A stretch of DNA of 64,000 bases from Muricea muricata (Eukaryota > Cnidaria > Anthozoa > Malacalcyonacea > Plexauridae), in the NCBI GenBank assembly GCA_963855995.1, contig OY979718.1, positions 42,529,559 to 42,593,558 on the forward strand. The letters are read 5' to 3'. The first letter of the stretch is position 1. Each line of letters begins with the position of its first letter. Below are positions 10,814-22,944 of this stretch, in pieces. Made by a program: the position numbers and the translations under genes. Under the pieces are notes generated by a model, which worked only from the letters and a program-made list of their open reading frames with translations, was not told the origin of the DNA and searched no databases.

Positions 10814-12749
10814 AATATTCGGCCGTTCTGTAAACAGATGTTGAGGGTATCTGTAAACCACTCGATCTTGTTTATGAAGTTAGTAAAACAGGATGCCTTG
10901 CCAGCTTCATGGTACATGGTTGCTGTATAATCGTGTCCATTGTGTGTTGATGTTTTAATTATTTGGTTGTAGTTCTTTTGCACCCAGGACAAGTAAGTTT
11001 TCCAAGCAGTTTTGAAACGATGTATCCTGCAGGTAACAAAACCAAGGATGAATGTTTTACGGTGGGTTATGTGAAGTGGTTAAGGTGGAGAGGTAATGGT
11101 TTTCAGGGACATCAGATGCTTAGCTGCTGTTAAGAAAATTTCTGTCCATGTGTCTTTGCTTTGAAGTCGTAACGATGTTTTAAAGTCTTTACCTATTGGA
11201 CTCCGAGAATTGAGCATATAAAAAATGTGTTCAACAGTTCGAATAAATTTAACCGTACCATCACCGGAAAGGAAGCCAGGTAACTGCATTAATTTGCCTA
11301 AAAACAAAACCCGAAGGCATTTGCTACAAAGACGCTTAATATTTGAGCAGCTAGGCTCACATTCATTTTGTGTTTTTCGAGCCGTAAATGGTTGGATCAG
11401 TGTGTTTCCTAGTTTCAATCCTTCATGTTGTTAAAGCTTTTGTAGCTGCTCAATTAAATGCCAGTTAATTGGGTTTCCGTCACCATCAGAGAGGGATTTT
11501 AAAAATCCAAGTGCATTTAATTCTTGCCAACTTAATCATGCGACATGGATTCAGTATCGCAAAAACATCTTCACCGTTTGTTGGATGAAGTTTTGATATT
11601 ATCGTAGGTCCCATCAAACTTGCATCCAAAGATCTCAAAGGTGCGCAGCTTAACTGAAGTGCCATCTGTAGTGACGGACCAAACCTTCAAACAGCTGTAG
11701 CTGCTTTTTCCAATGATTTTAACACCAGGGTTGCTTTAGCTGTAACTTTATTTATTAAAAAGTATCCAATTGGACATTTCCAATGACTCCTTGTGCCAAA
11801 TAAAAGAAGAACTAATGCCTCAGAAGCCAATGTATCTGGCTTGGTATTTGAAATAACACCACCAAGATCCACAAATCTTTAGTATTGGTCTTTCTCACTA
11901 TTCCAAAAGGTTTTCTTCCAGATTGACATGGCATTTATAATTAAACAAGAGTCTTTGTCATTTATGGTGGACAGTGATGTAAATGCTTGTTCTATGAAGC
12001 CAGGTTCACAAGCACACTTTGACAACTATTTTCGAATTAAAGATTTATTTGGAAGAAGAACAATGGATTTAATGTATTCATAAGCTTTTGGTGAGTAGTA
12101 GTGCAGTGTTATTCAAAATTATTTTATTTCATCTGAATATCTTCTTGCAGATGGTGATACATTCAGATTGTTCTTAAAATTGTAGAGGAATTGAAGTTGC
12201 ATGTTATCAAACTCAGAATGCAGAGCTTCTGCTTCACTTGAATAAATGACCAGCTTCTCCTGTAACAGCTTTTCGCTTATGGATTTCACTTTCTGTTTGA
12301 AACGGTGTAGTTTTTGTTGCAAGTTACGTATTTTTTGTCTACGGGCTTTTTTCCAATTCTCTCTTTAATCTGCTGCTGTTTTGGCAATCTTTCCTGGTGG
12401 TGATAAATTTTTTGATTCTGCTGGAAGGGGTTTCTTCTTTCGATTTTCCAATCGGCTTTGTTGCAACGCACCTGGTATTGTGACAGGCTGGGTAATCTTA
12501 TCCAATATTGATGGTTTTGCATATTTTTTCAGGCGACAAGTGGTGCCTGATGATTGAGGAAGAATGTAATCATTGGTTTGAAAATGTTTACTGCAAATCC
12601 GAGTGTAGCTTGTTGCCTTCTATGGCGCCTTCAATGCTTTAGTTTATATGATGTTGCTGTTATGTATGACTTTAGTTCTTTTGTTATTATTACCATTTAT
12701 TTTTGTGTTTCTCCATTTAAGAAACAAAATGCTTACAGTATGCATTAAA

Positions 12750-13330
12750 TAATAATCGGTTATTTATCAAATGTAATAAATACATGCTTGTTTTAAATCA
12801 AAAAGGGCATATTGACTGTTTTAAATACTCCTACAAGGTGCCCTGTTGTATTTCATACATTTTAAAAAATAAATACATTGTTGTTTAAAATGGCATTTCA
12901 ACTGTTCTTATACTCATATTAAATGCCCTTTTTTGCCTTTCATACACGTTTTTTCAAGGTTACTGTTAATACCTGTGAAACATTTCCAAACCGATGTTAT
13001 ATTCTTCCTCCATCATCAGGCACAAGGTAAAAATTGTGTACAAGCGAACTAACGAAGGTATCTGAATCAAACTTTCAGCCACATTTTGTCTTTTAATTTT
13101 ATTCAGTATATATTCAAAATCCATTCTCAAATATCTTGAAGGAATTCAGTCTCGAGATATCACAACGGATAATCTGGATAATACATCAATGGCCACATGT
13201 ACAATTATTTTGCTGAAAAGTCCATTTATTTCGACCAGGTAGAAGTTTATTTGCATATGTTTTGACAGTATAACGTCGGGAGTTTTCAAGCGAGAGGGGT
13301 TTTCAAAGGCGAAGAATTCGCTGTAGCTTC
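12750..13330. other. Intergenic with an inverted THAP fragment
   Basis: At 12978-13027 the plus strand carries a diverged copy of the THAP-end sequence at 12545-12592 (CATTTCCAAACCGATGTTAT; LPPSSGT), in opposite orientation and followed by a GTAAAA. It is probably a second P-element remnant. The rest is AT-rich with no gene seen. Confidence 0.4.
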
Positions 13331-13335
13331 TTCAA

Positions 13336-13505
13336 TATTAGAAAGGTTCAGATTTGACTTCCTCTACCACTACCTCTTCCTTTTCCCGTTTTTTAAACAA
13401 TTTGATTGTTTGATGGAGTAGGTCCGGCACATCTGATTGGTTGAAAGATAGATTAAGGTAGCGGTAGAGGTATTGGAAGTCAAATCTAAACCTCTCCATC
13501 TAATA
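13336..13505. repeat. Foldback MITE, 40-45 bp arms
   Basis: TATTAGAAAGGTTCAGATTT at 13336 returns inverted at 13486-13505 as AAATCTAAACCTCTCCATCT. The arms also share CTTCCTCTACC. Non-coding. Confidence 0.65.
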
Positions 13506-13509
13506 TTTT

Positions 13510-15230
13510 TCGTTGAAAAGCAACAGATATATCAAGGAAACAATAGCAATCTATTCAGTAATATTTGGAGGAATATACAATGCAGGAAGGCAAGGATTTT
13601 CAAGGCAAAAGGTCAAAATTTTAGCTAAAATAAAATCAATGTATCTCATTAGCCACGTCAAATGCTTCTCATGACAGATAAATGATTAATGGTATTTTCT
13701 TATCTTCTTCGTTGCTTTAATGCTATGAGGTGAAAATATGTGATTTCGACCGGGGTTTTTTCATTTGATTCGGATTTCCTTATTTTTTCTTCAAACTTCA
13801 CAAAAATAATGGACACTCGAAAGCTAAATCCCTGTTAAAGAATGATTTGTGCAGACTAAATAATGAACGCGTCAGAGCACTCCAAAGTCCGATTACCTTT
13901 TTTGATACACCGTGCAAACGTGCATATGATTGCGGGAATCACTCAGTATTTTCATAAAATACACAACAACGGTAACTCCGAGTAAGACCAACATTATGAT
14001 TCAACGTTTCGACTTTATCTAGTCATCATCAGGAACACATAATACAAATAATAGCCTGGATTAAACTTTAAGATATTCTAATGCCGTTTAACATAATGTT
14101 TTTCTTGTGCAAATAGCTTATACCAAACCAGAGATATGCTGCGCAACATCCATCGTTCGAATGATATTATTAAGGCTGTTTTCCACTACACGGAATTTTA
14201 CGCGCGAATTAGATTTTTTTGTTTTTTTAGTATACAGAAACTATAACTCGGGGGGGGGGGGGGGGTTTAAAGCCGTGCTTTGTAGGTAGAGTTCACTGGT
14301 TAGCTCCGTTAGCTCTCAGACAGAAGAATGGCTCGCGATTGGGGCAAACTCTAAGCCCGGAGACAGGGCCAAACGCCTATTGACTCAACTAATGCTTCAA
14401 GCAACAGCAGAAATCTGTATGATATATATTGGTTATATTTTCCTCACCGTTGTTTGAGATCGTTTTGCCGGTTTTGTGAAAAAAGTACGTTTTCAATTGT
14501 CTTTATCATTTTAGACAATCTGTAATGATATATTCAATATCTATATTCATACATCCAATATTTATATTTATATTCATATATTCATATTTCAATTCATATT
14601 TTTAGGCAGGAAAACAGTTTAAAAAGCAGAAAACTCGTCTAAAACGAACTTTTTTGTCCGGGACATCATGAATGAGTGAACATCCGGAAGTTGAATCCCC
14701 CCGCCCAAACAGCGCCTTCCCCAATTTTACCCTCGATGCCCCCTCTAGTGTTATTTATAATCTCTATGCTATACTGAACAATAATTCCTTCGATAGAATC
14801 AGGGGGTTGCACATTTTCACGCGGGCTCACGTTTAGCTGTGGGCTAATAAGTTAAGTGGTTAACTTAAAAAGTAGCTTGCTCCGCCATGTTGGTGGCTTC
14901 GGCGCTTAACCAAGAACACTATCTCCAGATATATAGGGCTAAGTAGAGCTCTGTGACTGTATATCAAATTTATAAATAATAATATAGTCATCCACAGTAT
15001 GTTAGCTATTCTGCGATTTGATTAGTTGAAATAATCGCCGTTACCAGGTGATCTCACGCTCCAATTTTAGCCAATCAGCGCTCTTAGAGGGTTGTCCGAA
15101 TAGAAATCCATACCATGAAGCTTTGCGCGCATGCAAGCTAAAATTATACGTAAACATGGCGGATAAAATCATGGCTAAAAAGTGTAGATTATTACGAAAA
15201 ATACTATTGTAATGATCTAGAACTTACATA
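13510..15230. other. Intergenic, repeat-derived, no gene
   Basis: It contains a poly-G tract of about 16 (14250-14266), AT-rich ATATTCATA repeats near 14530-14600 and an ATGGCGG start-like motif at 15155 without an extended frame. No coding sequence could be supported. This region is downstream of the C2H2 gene. Confidence 0.35.
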
Positions 15231-18200
15231 TTACTCTTCATGTTGATTTTGGCTGGTTTTCTGACATGACTCAAGTAGTCTGTATTTCAATCTATCGCGA
15301 AATCTACTTTCAATGCCACCAAACATTTCAACAATGCGTTGCAAGTAATTGGATTCTGTGGAATGGTCATCAACGGAGGTATTTTCTTTCTCTACGTTGC
15401 GGAGCCTTAATATGGCAAGTTGCGCTGCACGAACCAAGGTGGGATCTCGAACGAGTGGGAGGCGATCGTAAGGTTTATCGCCGTTAGTGGGATCAAAACT
15501 TGGATAGTCATTGCAAAGACCGATACAAAACGCTGAGCGAAGTGATGGTATTTGTTCCAGTTTTGTCTGTAAACCCGTTGGATCACTTTGATGATGGATA
15601 GTTATTACTAACCTGGTGGATGTACTCTTCATGGTGGTTTGCTCCTCATTCCATGTACGAGCTTGCTGTGTTTTGCTTTCAACAATTACTGAACCAAATA
15701 CATCAGCTGTTAAAATCCCACTGAATAACTTTATTCCCATGAATTTGTTAAAGCTAATTTCAATTCTGTACTTAGATGGACTATCAGTTGTACTGTGTTG
15801 GATTGACATCTTTTCACTCCTACAATTCATGTAAAATTTAACCTCAAGCTTTTCTTTGGAGACACGGGGATCAACCCTCTTCCACAGAACTGACTTTTGG
15901 CCATAGCTGATTGTAGCTGATTCCAGATGAAGTGATATGACTCCAGCTCTACCTTCTAAAGACTTCAGGTACTCGGCAGCAGTTGATTTGTTGACAAAGA
16001 TTGCTGGAACTGGATGATTTGTGCCATACTCCCATAAGTCCCTTGCAAGGGCTTCACACTCTGCATTTGTTCCATCTGGTACTTTGGCACTGGCCAAGCA
16101 TGCTATTTCCTCAGGACCAATTGGCAAAGCTGAAACAGGATCTTCAGTAATTTCTTCTATCTCAGATGTCTACAAATAAGAATTGTTTTAATGATCAATC
16201 ATTTTAAATATGTAATTAATGTATGCTGTGAATTAAACTGTCAAGGTTAAAGGAAGTTTGGACAGAAATTTACCATTTCATTTGCATCAACAGTTGATTC
16301 CCACGATTCTAAATTTGCCTCGTTTAATTCTCTTGTTATGATTTCTTCAGTCTCACAAGTTTCTTCAGTGTCAAAAGGTAACTACAGATATAATATTTAC
16401 TACATTTTTAGAAAACACTTAATGTGTAAAATAAGTCATGAAGGCAGCTGACAATTTGGTCATGGTATGCAAATATTTCTGTGTTCGTAGACTGTGAAAG
16501 CAATCAATTTACATGGTATGTCCAAGTTATTGGACTGGCTTTGCCATTAGTTAAAATACATTTCATTTTGATGTTGACAATTTTTGTCAATCAATCCTTA
16601 ACCATTACTGGTTTAGCACTGCATGCTTAATACACTTTTATTTTCATGGATAAGATGTGGCCATTAAATCTTTAATGACTTTACTCTGTACATTCCTTGT
16701 TTTCCTATCTCAGGTGCTCCTAAAATACTATATCCATTCATTTGTTTGAATAAACCAATTCATTCGATCACATGCTTGAAAAATTTATAACTTGATAAAT
16801 AATTGATAAACAAAATCTACCTGTTAAATGCTCCAGTCGCCTTTGGTCATAATGCAGGAAAGGCCAGAAATGAGCAAATTAGTGAAGTTATAAAAAAGTC
16901 ATGAATGGTCCCAAATGAATTGGTTCATGCAAGCCATTAAAGTTCTAAATGATACTAGCAATACAGTGTTCTGGAAACATTTTCATTCCTTATTATGCCA
17001 TATACTTATTAATTAATCACCACTTGCCCCAAATATTTAAACAAATTAAGAATTTACCAAGATTCTTCTTCGCTTAAATTCTTGCCCTTCTCCAGACTCT
17101 GATACAAAAGAAAGATTGCTTCTTTTTTGGCGTTTCTTTTTAACCTGATTTCCTTTATCCCAAATATTGTAAATTTCATTTTGGAAAAGCTGAGTGAGGA
17201 CACATTTCTGATACTCTATGACATCTGCTGGCCCATCCCTTCCACCACTAAATAGAATGTTCCCTTGCTTAGGTTGTTTGTGGGCTGTTTCCATGGTGGC
17301 ATCAGATATATTCTCCAAAGTAAGAGGGAGGCCAATTGTTTCACCGTCTTCCCGAGCTTTATCGATGTAATAAGGCACATAGACAACCACTTGCTTAATA
17401 GAGGGGGTGATAGCTTTTACTCCAAAAATAATTACTGCTTGAAAACCAAGAAGCACTCTGGCTAAAACTTCATAATCTTTCCCTGTCAGAGTTGGTGGAG
17501 GCCGTAGCAGGTTTTGAAATACATCGGTTAACCCAGAAGCAAATGTGGAAAGGACATTAAGGGTGAAGTACTCAAAACCAGTAGTAGGCAAAGCATTAGG
17601 TATTTTCTGACCAAATGAGAGAACACCAATTTCATCAAATTTCACTATCAAATGACCATTCTCTATTCTCACAAATCTAGCTACCTGCTTTAAAGCTTCA
17701 ACCCACTTTTCTTGAGAACCTGTTGCCCCTATGAGACAAATTATTTCTTCTCATTCTTCTGTCAAGAGCAACGAAATAGTATTTACATCCTAAATGATTT
17801 CTGTATAGCATATTATCACACTATAACATTTAAACTCCAAAGCCTCACTATTTGCCAGCATCGTTTTAAATTGCAAAAATTTTCATGGATGCTTTTAATT
17901 TCAGTTGTCATGTTGTTGTGTAGAACGTTAATTGGGGGGGGGGGGGGGTGCATATTCATGTTCTGTCCGACTGTCTTCAAATCAAATTCAAATTTCTCAA
18001 TTTGAAAAGAAATCTGTCGGGCAAAACATGAATATATGAATAGGCACCCCCCCCCAATTAACGTTCTAGCGACGGCCCTGCACTCAGGGATATAAAGTTG
18101 TCTTGCATTAATGAAATTCAACACAGCTTGTGAAAACAGGGTGTGTTTCTGTCTGAATTAACCATTAACTGCATGCTAACAGCTTTGTTATTTTAATAGC

Positions 18201-19862
18201 ACTTATGCAGCCCTAAGACCATTGCTCTTACTACCAAGCCTTGCTTTAATATGAAGGGAACATGTAATTAGGTCAATATACAATACGAGGCCAACAGTGA
18301 AAACAATTAGTTAAAATGCAAAACATTTTTTCCTGATTAGAAGATAATTTTTTGTACTAAACAAACTCACCAATAGCACACATTCCAATTTGAATTGATA
18401 GAGATTCAACAGATCTTATTGCCAAATGCATAGTGCCTGGAAAATAGTTGTTAAGATCACAGGTTGTCAAGTTTTCTCGCCCTTGGTTGCCCAGGTGGTT
18501 CTTAGCAAACTCAGATCTTTCAACAGGGGTTTTTTCATCCAGGTTCTCATACTTCTGCTTCATATCTTTGGAATCTTCATATGTCCAAACTGGGGCACTG
18601 GAGATTACTAACATGTTACCAAGTAGGCTGGTATGTTCTGGGGAATCAGGGATAGGAAAAGTCGATCTAGATGAACTGTTGCCAGAGTCCACTCGTCGCT
18701 GTTTGCCATCGGCGCAACTCCTGTAAAACACTTCTACTGGACCATCACGTTCTGGAGGGTAGATTTCTTTTAATTGACCATACTCTTTATATAGCTCCCC
18801 AAAGCATTCTTTTATGGTTTCATAGTCGTCAGGACCAAGATATACTCCTGTAGTGATGACAAGGCGGCTAAGGTTTTGACATTCAACAACTTTAATGCGA
18901 GTGGTGGTAATGCCTGTAAAGTACCTTGACCATTTTAACCAGGGTGCCAAGTCTGTAAACTGGTAAAAAAGAACTTTGTTCTTGGGTGCAATTTTCTCAA
19001 ACTGAACAGCTGGACGGGAAAGCAGGTATTCCAGGTATTTTGCCACATTTACTTTAGCGACAACCACATCACCATGAACTTTAAATTCCAAACCAATCAA
19101 CTGAGTTAGCTCCTGTTTCTTTTTCTTAAGATTTTCTACCACTAGGGCTTTTGGAGGGATGACATTAACACCAAGTACAGCAGCAAGATATTTTCCCCAT
19201 CTATTTCGCAACACATCCTGTAATTGTTTCTGTCCAAGGCAAAAGGAACCAACAATTCCAGAAGCAAATTCAACAAAATGCTCTTGGTACTTTTCCAAAA
19301 CTAGAGGCATCAACTTTTCTCTCAGTACTTCACCATTTTCAGCTTCAAGTAGAGCTTTACACAACAAATTCTGATTGCTAAGCACAAACTTGACCATATC
19401 ATTAACATTGTTTATGTGAGGTGAATTAATAACACTATCAGCAACTAATTGTTTCATTTCAGGGTAGAGCTTGAAAATTGACTCTCGTAAGGCAACAAAG
19501 TCACGATAAAGTTTTGTAGTGTTTACGGACTGCATTTTCGAAGTATTTTTTGCCAATAGGAATTCCAAAGGACTAACAACACTAACGGCTCGTTGTAGAA
19601 AATGCTCTTTAATTTCATTATCGCTTAGACAACTTACAAATGCATGAACCCTTGCTGAACGAGAAGTTTGGCTTATGTTATCGGATAGCAAAACATCGTT
19701 GACTATCTCCTGGGCATTTGGTTTTCTTTTATTTTCTAAATTAACCGGCCTGTGCTCCTTATATTCTCGATAATGTCGTAGTAAATTGTTATACGAACCA
19801 TATTCTTTCATACACTCGGGGTATTCACAACGAAAATTGCAGGAAGAGCTAGAGGACGTCAT
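15231..19862 (-). CDS. C2H2 zinc-finger protein of unknown function, four exons, 1069 aa
   Basis: Exons run right to left: 18371-19862, 17058-17728, 16274-16381 and 15231-16169. All introns are GT-AG, the phases agree and the joined frame is 3210 nt with no stop. The ATG at 19862 is chosen because the finger begins at once: Cys12, Cys17, His30, His37 in CEYPECMKEYG...HYREYKEH. The remaining thousand residues match no domain I can name. Conserved-looking stretches include FYRSCADGKQRR, YFPGTMHLAIRSVES and GATGSQEKWVEAL, with a basic patch KKKRQKRS in exon 2. I recall similar multi-copy proteins from cnidarian genomes, unverified. The basic patch and finger suggest a nuclear role, but enzymatic function is unknown. 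Intron 1 contains a G-tract MITE. It is intact, unlike every transposase nearby, so it is either a host gene or a young transposon gene. Confidence 0.8.
17922..18067. mobile_element. G-tract hairpin MITE in intron 1 of the C2H2 gene
   Basis: AGAACGTTAATT plus a G tract (17922 onward) pairs with a C tract plus AATTAACGTTCT (ending 18067). The arms continue through CATATTCATGTTCTGTC. A partial relative lies near 33480-33535 (GGGCAGAACAG, CCCCACCCCC, GAACGCTCTAG). Confidence 0.7.
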
Positions 19863-20449
19863 TACTTATTGCTTTAGGTTCAAAATATATTTCAGAGAGA
19901 AACGAAATGTTTGTAAATCCCGCCAAAAATCCCAGCGTTCGATCTACGTTGCCCACGTTGTAAAATTGGCAAAACATGACTACGTATTTTTACGCTCGAC
20001 AACTGTTTTAAACAACACAAACAGACTAAAAATCACAGGGGTATTAAAATTTATTTAAAAAGCCCAAACATTACAGAAATCGATATAATATAGCCTAAAA
20101 TCTATCGCAATTTTACTCGCCTTTGCCTGCATGTTTATGTCCAATATTAACTTGGCAACATACAACGTCCCTAAAATCACTGTTTTTAAATCAAGTTCTT
20201 CCAAAGTGCTTCTTTATAATCTTTTCTACTCCCCGACAACACTTGAAAATCTCAGAAGATCAATGGAAATATCTTTCACTCCTAAACACTGTTTCGAACT
20301 TCGTTTACTTCGGCAAAATATATTTTTCATACGCCAAGCACGCGAGGCATTCCGGTATGGATTTCTATTTGCAATGGAAATCATGCTTTGCGCGCGTACA
20401 GCGAGATCACCTGGTAATCATCACTCGTTCGGTGAGTAGCAAAAACAAG
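19863..20449. promoter_or_regulatory. Putative 5' region of the C2H2 gene
   Basis: This is the upstream flank of the C2H2 gene start at 19862. No TATA box or other defined motif can be asserted. A CAAGATGGCGGC motif (20445-20456), a YY1-type start-site context, lies on the opposite strand at the far side, so the region could be a divergent promoter. This is inference only. Confidence 0.25.
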
Positions 20450-20500
20450 ATGGCGGCACAAAAACTACAAGAGTTTTTTACCTCCAAACGTCTTTTACAG
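20450..20500 (+). CDS. Possible first exon of a divergent gene
   Basis: The ATG at 20450 lies in the context CAAGATGGCGGC and encodes MAAQKLQEFFTSKRLLQ, ending in frame at ACAG/GTTAGT (GT at 20501). The start context and the donor make it exon-like. No downstream exon could be identified, because LINE debris follows. Similar ATGGCGG contexts elsewhere in the window are non-coding, so this may be chance. Confidence 0.25.
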
Positions 20501-20710
20501 GTTAGTAAATACTGTTTGAAAAATAGAAACTTGTTTAAAGTAAATGCCGAAGTGCCAGCGAAAAAAACATGTTTTTCAAGTATCAATTATTACGAGGAAG
20601 GCCTTATGGTCTAATCAGTACTGGAAACCTTGTTCCCAGGACCTTTGGGACTAAGGGAAATGGCCCTGATACCGGCTGGCTTTTAAAACCACGAATCGTG
20701 GTCAATTGAA

Positions 20711-21046
20711 CCAATATTGGGCTACCAGAATTTTTTATCGAAACTACATGCATACGGTATACAGGGTGCTGCAAGCGATTGGCTTAAATCTTACTTAATC
20801 GTATGGAAAAGTGTTCTTAAATGGTTCTCTTTCAGTGTCCTGCAAGGGATTATATCAGGACCTCTTCTATTTTTGATACACATCAACGACTTAGCAAATT
20901 GTCTTGCACATTCTAAGACTCGTATGTATACGGACAACACTAATCTATCGTTCGCTGGTAACAAAATTCGCGATATAGAGCAGAATCTAAATCAAGATCG
21001 CGAAAACGTAAATGAATGGTTAAAACAGACAGATGGTTAAAACACC
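20711..21046 (+). pseudogene. LINE reverse-transcriptase fragment (5' part)
   Basis: The frame 20717-21040 reads LSKLHAYGIQGAASDWLKSY, SGPLLFLIHINDL and MYTDNTNLSFAGN. These are RT palm motifs in which the usual YADD box has become YTDN, so it is catalytically dead. Its C-terminal continuation is displaced to 22055-22590 by the intervening foldback. Confidence 0.7.
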
Positions 21047-21049
21047 ATC

Positions 21050-22050
21050 ATTAGAGATTGGCGGGATGCACACTAATCGGGTTTCACACACACAAAGTCT
21101 ATTGGGGTTAAGTATAATTTCAAGCAATGGTTTTCAAGCATTTTGATTGGTTGACTGACTAGTAAATCTGAGGCATTACTTACTAGCTGGCATTTTTTCA
21201 AAATGGCCGCCAATGAGAGTCGTTTTGATGTATCATACTTTTGCCAAAATTAGCAAATAGAGAAAAATGGCATTAATATAAACTCAAAGCACACAAACAA
21301 ACTTTGATGTTAAACTATCTTAAGGTAATAATAGATCGTCTGCAAATACCTTATTAAATACTTTTTCACTATTTAAAGGGAAATGGCAACAAAAAATTTT
21401 ATTGTCTCATTTGAAAGAGACTCTAAAACAATATATAGAAGTCCATTACAAAATTTTTATATCTGTTTTACTGCGGGAGATATTCTCACCTAAATCAACA
21501 AACTGTCCGCCATCGGGGATTAATTTTTAACCTCATTAATAATGTTTTGGTGACCTCACAACAGGGATAACCCATTTAGCTGCTCCTAAATACCTACCAA
21601 CAATCAAATATTGTTTGAATCTTCTCAGTCCGTGCTGAAATCCGAAACACTTACCGTACGTACGGTTATGGAAGCATATTAATCATTGTGTCGTGAGAAA
21701 AAAAAATCGTGCGACCCCAGTTGTGACGTATCGTGCATATCCACAAATTTCCAAGATGGCGGACAACTAAAGATTTCTAATGAAAATATTTCACGAAATA
21801 AGGCAGATATAAAAATTCTGTAACAGACTTCCATAGATTGTTTTGGAGTCTTTTTTAAATGAGACGTTAAAAAAATTTGTTGCCATTTCTTTTTAAATAT
21901 TACAAGTAAACTTTCGCCTTTACTTAGGAATTTTCAGAAGTAAACTGTATTCATAAAAGACGACAGTGCATTTTATACACGTAAATTTTACTAAAGAAAT
22001 TATACTAAGTCGAGGTGAATATTACTACAATCACATCACCTTCGGCGAAT
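21050..22050. mobile_element. Imperfect foldback element inside the LINE fragment
   Basis: 21375-21515 and about 21755-21900 are inverted relatives (GGAAATGGCAACAAAAAATTT, AGAAGTCCATTAC, ATTTTTATATCTG and AACTGTCCGCCATC each recur inverted). It separates two parts of one LINE protein, so it is younger than the LINE. The tail at 22018-22056 carries the TCACCTTCGGCGAATAATTG motif also found at 28410-28526. Confidence 0.55.
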
Positions 22051-22054
22051 AATT

Positions 22055-22590
22055 GTTAAATATCTTGACGAGAATCTAATGTTAAATGAACAAATAAAAC
22101 GTATCAGATCTTTTGTTCCGATGCGACGCTGCAGTTCATTTTTAACTCGCTAGTTCAACCATATTTTGATTACTTTTGCGTTGTCTGGGATAATTGTAGT
22201 AAAACCCTCGCTGACAAGTTACAAAATCGTGCTGCGAGGATATTAACTTGAAACCCAACATAAAAACTTAAAACCCAACATAAAAACTTAAAACCCAACA
22301 TAAAATCCAAAAAGCTGTTATGGTTCACAAATCACTTTATGGACTTGCTCCAGATTACTCCCCGTGCATCTTTGTGAACCGTAGCATAGTAGTTAAGTGT
22401 GCTTTGGGAGACACCGAGGGTAAATTAGCTATTCCTAAACCTCACACAGTCGACTATCTAAGAAATAGCTTTAGTTATAGTGTTGCGGTGTTATGCCTTC
22501 TAATAGCCTTCTAACTGATTTACGACAAACAAAAAACCCAAATCAATTCAAAGCAGGTTGCATCAATTTTTTTACCAATGAATTGTAATG
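22055..22590 (+). pseudogene. LINE reverse-transcriptase fragment (3' part)
   Basis: The order of motifs fits the C-terminus of CR1/L2-like LINE proteins: LVQPYFDYFCVVWDNCSKTL, QNRAAR, MVHKSLYGLAPDYS and DTEGKLAIPKPHT, then Phe-Ser-Tyr-Ser. Frameshifts are frequent. A 20-bp unit (ACTTAAAACCCAACATAAAA) is repeated three times at 22246-22305 within the coding remnant. Confidence 0.65.
22246..22305. repeat. 20-bp tandem repeat, three copies
   Basis: Three consecutive copies of ACTTAAAACCCAACATAAAA, the first with one substitution. It lies inside the LINE 3' remnant. Confidence 0.85.
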
Positions 22591-22772
22591 TTCTACACGG
22601 CACTCTTGGAAAGCAGGTCAATCATAAGTTAATTAGTTAATCATTTTAAATATTAAAATGTAAATAATTAATAATTATAAATATATATATAAATATAAAG
22701 AATATTAAAAATTTGTGAATCATACATAGACACAGTGCTCAATACAATAGTAGAGCAAATAAGAGTAAAATT

Positions 22773-22898
22773 AAAACAAACTTGAAATATTACATTTAGA
22801 TTTTAATGCACTACAAATTTGTTTCGTATAACAGGCAGAACCCTATTACACTCATCAGGTGAATTTGAATATTTAATATTTCAAGTTTGTTTTAATCC
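22773..22898. repeat. Short inverted repeat, 22-bp arms
   Basis: TTAAAACAAACTTGAAATAT (22773) and its inverse ending at 22898 enclose about 80 bp. Probably a MITE or SINE end; TTTCGTATAACAGGCAGAACC is in the loop. Confidence 0.55.
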
Positions 22899-22944
22899 TG
22901 AAGAGTATTTATTTACCTTGTTTAAATAAAGTCATCAATGCAAG

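Larger units (their letters stand above)
9730..12650 (-). pseudogene. P-element (THAP9-like) transposase, decayed
   Basis: Fragments in several frames line up in P-element order from right to left. They are a THAP finger end (RICSKHFQTNDYILPQSSG, about 12545-12592), a basic coiled-coil with EFDNMQLQFLYNF and RYSDEIK (12119-12330), then VDLGGVISNTKPDTLASEA (about 11870). After these come FGCKFDGTYDNIKT (about 11600), NALGFLKSLSDGDGNPINW, FIRTVEHIFYMLNSRSPIGK, AGYIVSKLLGKLTCPGC (about 11030), EYCEHMFKATVTGKDGHQIF and RLFADQEDGENEMLVVDDH near the stop at 9730. Many frameshifts and stops mean it is dead. A foldback element at 9999-10813 splits the C-terminal part. The 5' half of the THAP domain was not found. 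P-type transposases cut and paste DNA using GTP. Confidence 0.75.

Noticed and set aside
18448-19374. Plus-strand frames over the C2H2 gene
   Set aside because: Shadows of the intact 501-codon minus-strand exon.
22246-22305. CRISPR-like direct repeats
   Set aside because: Three abutting 20-bp copies without spacers in a eukaryotic LINE remnant; it is a simple tandem repeat.
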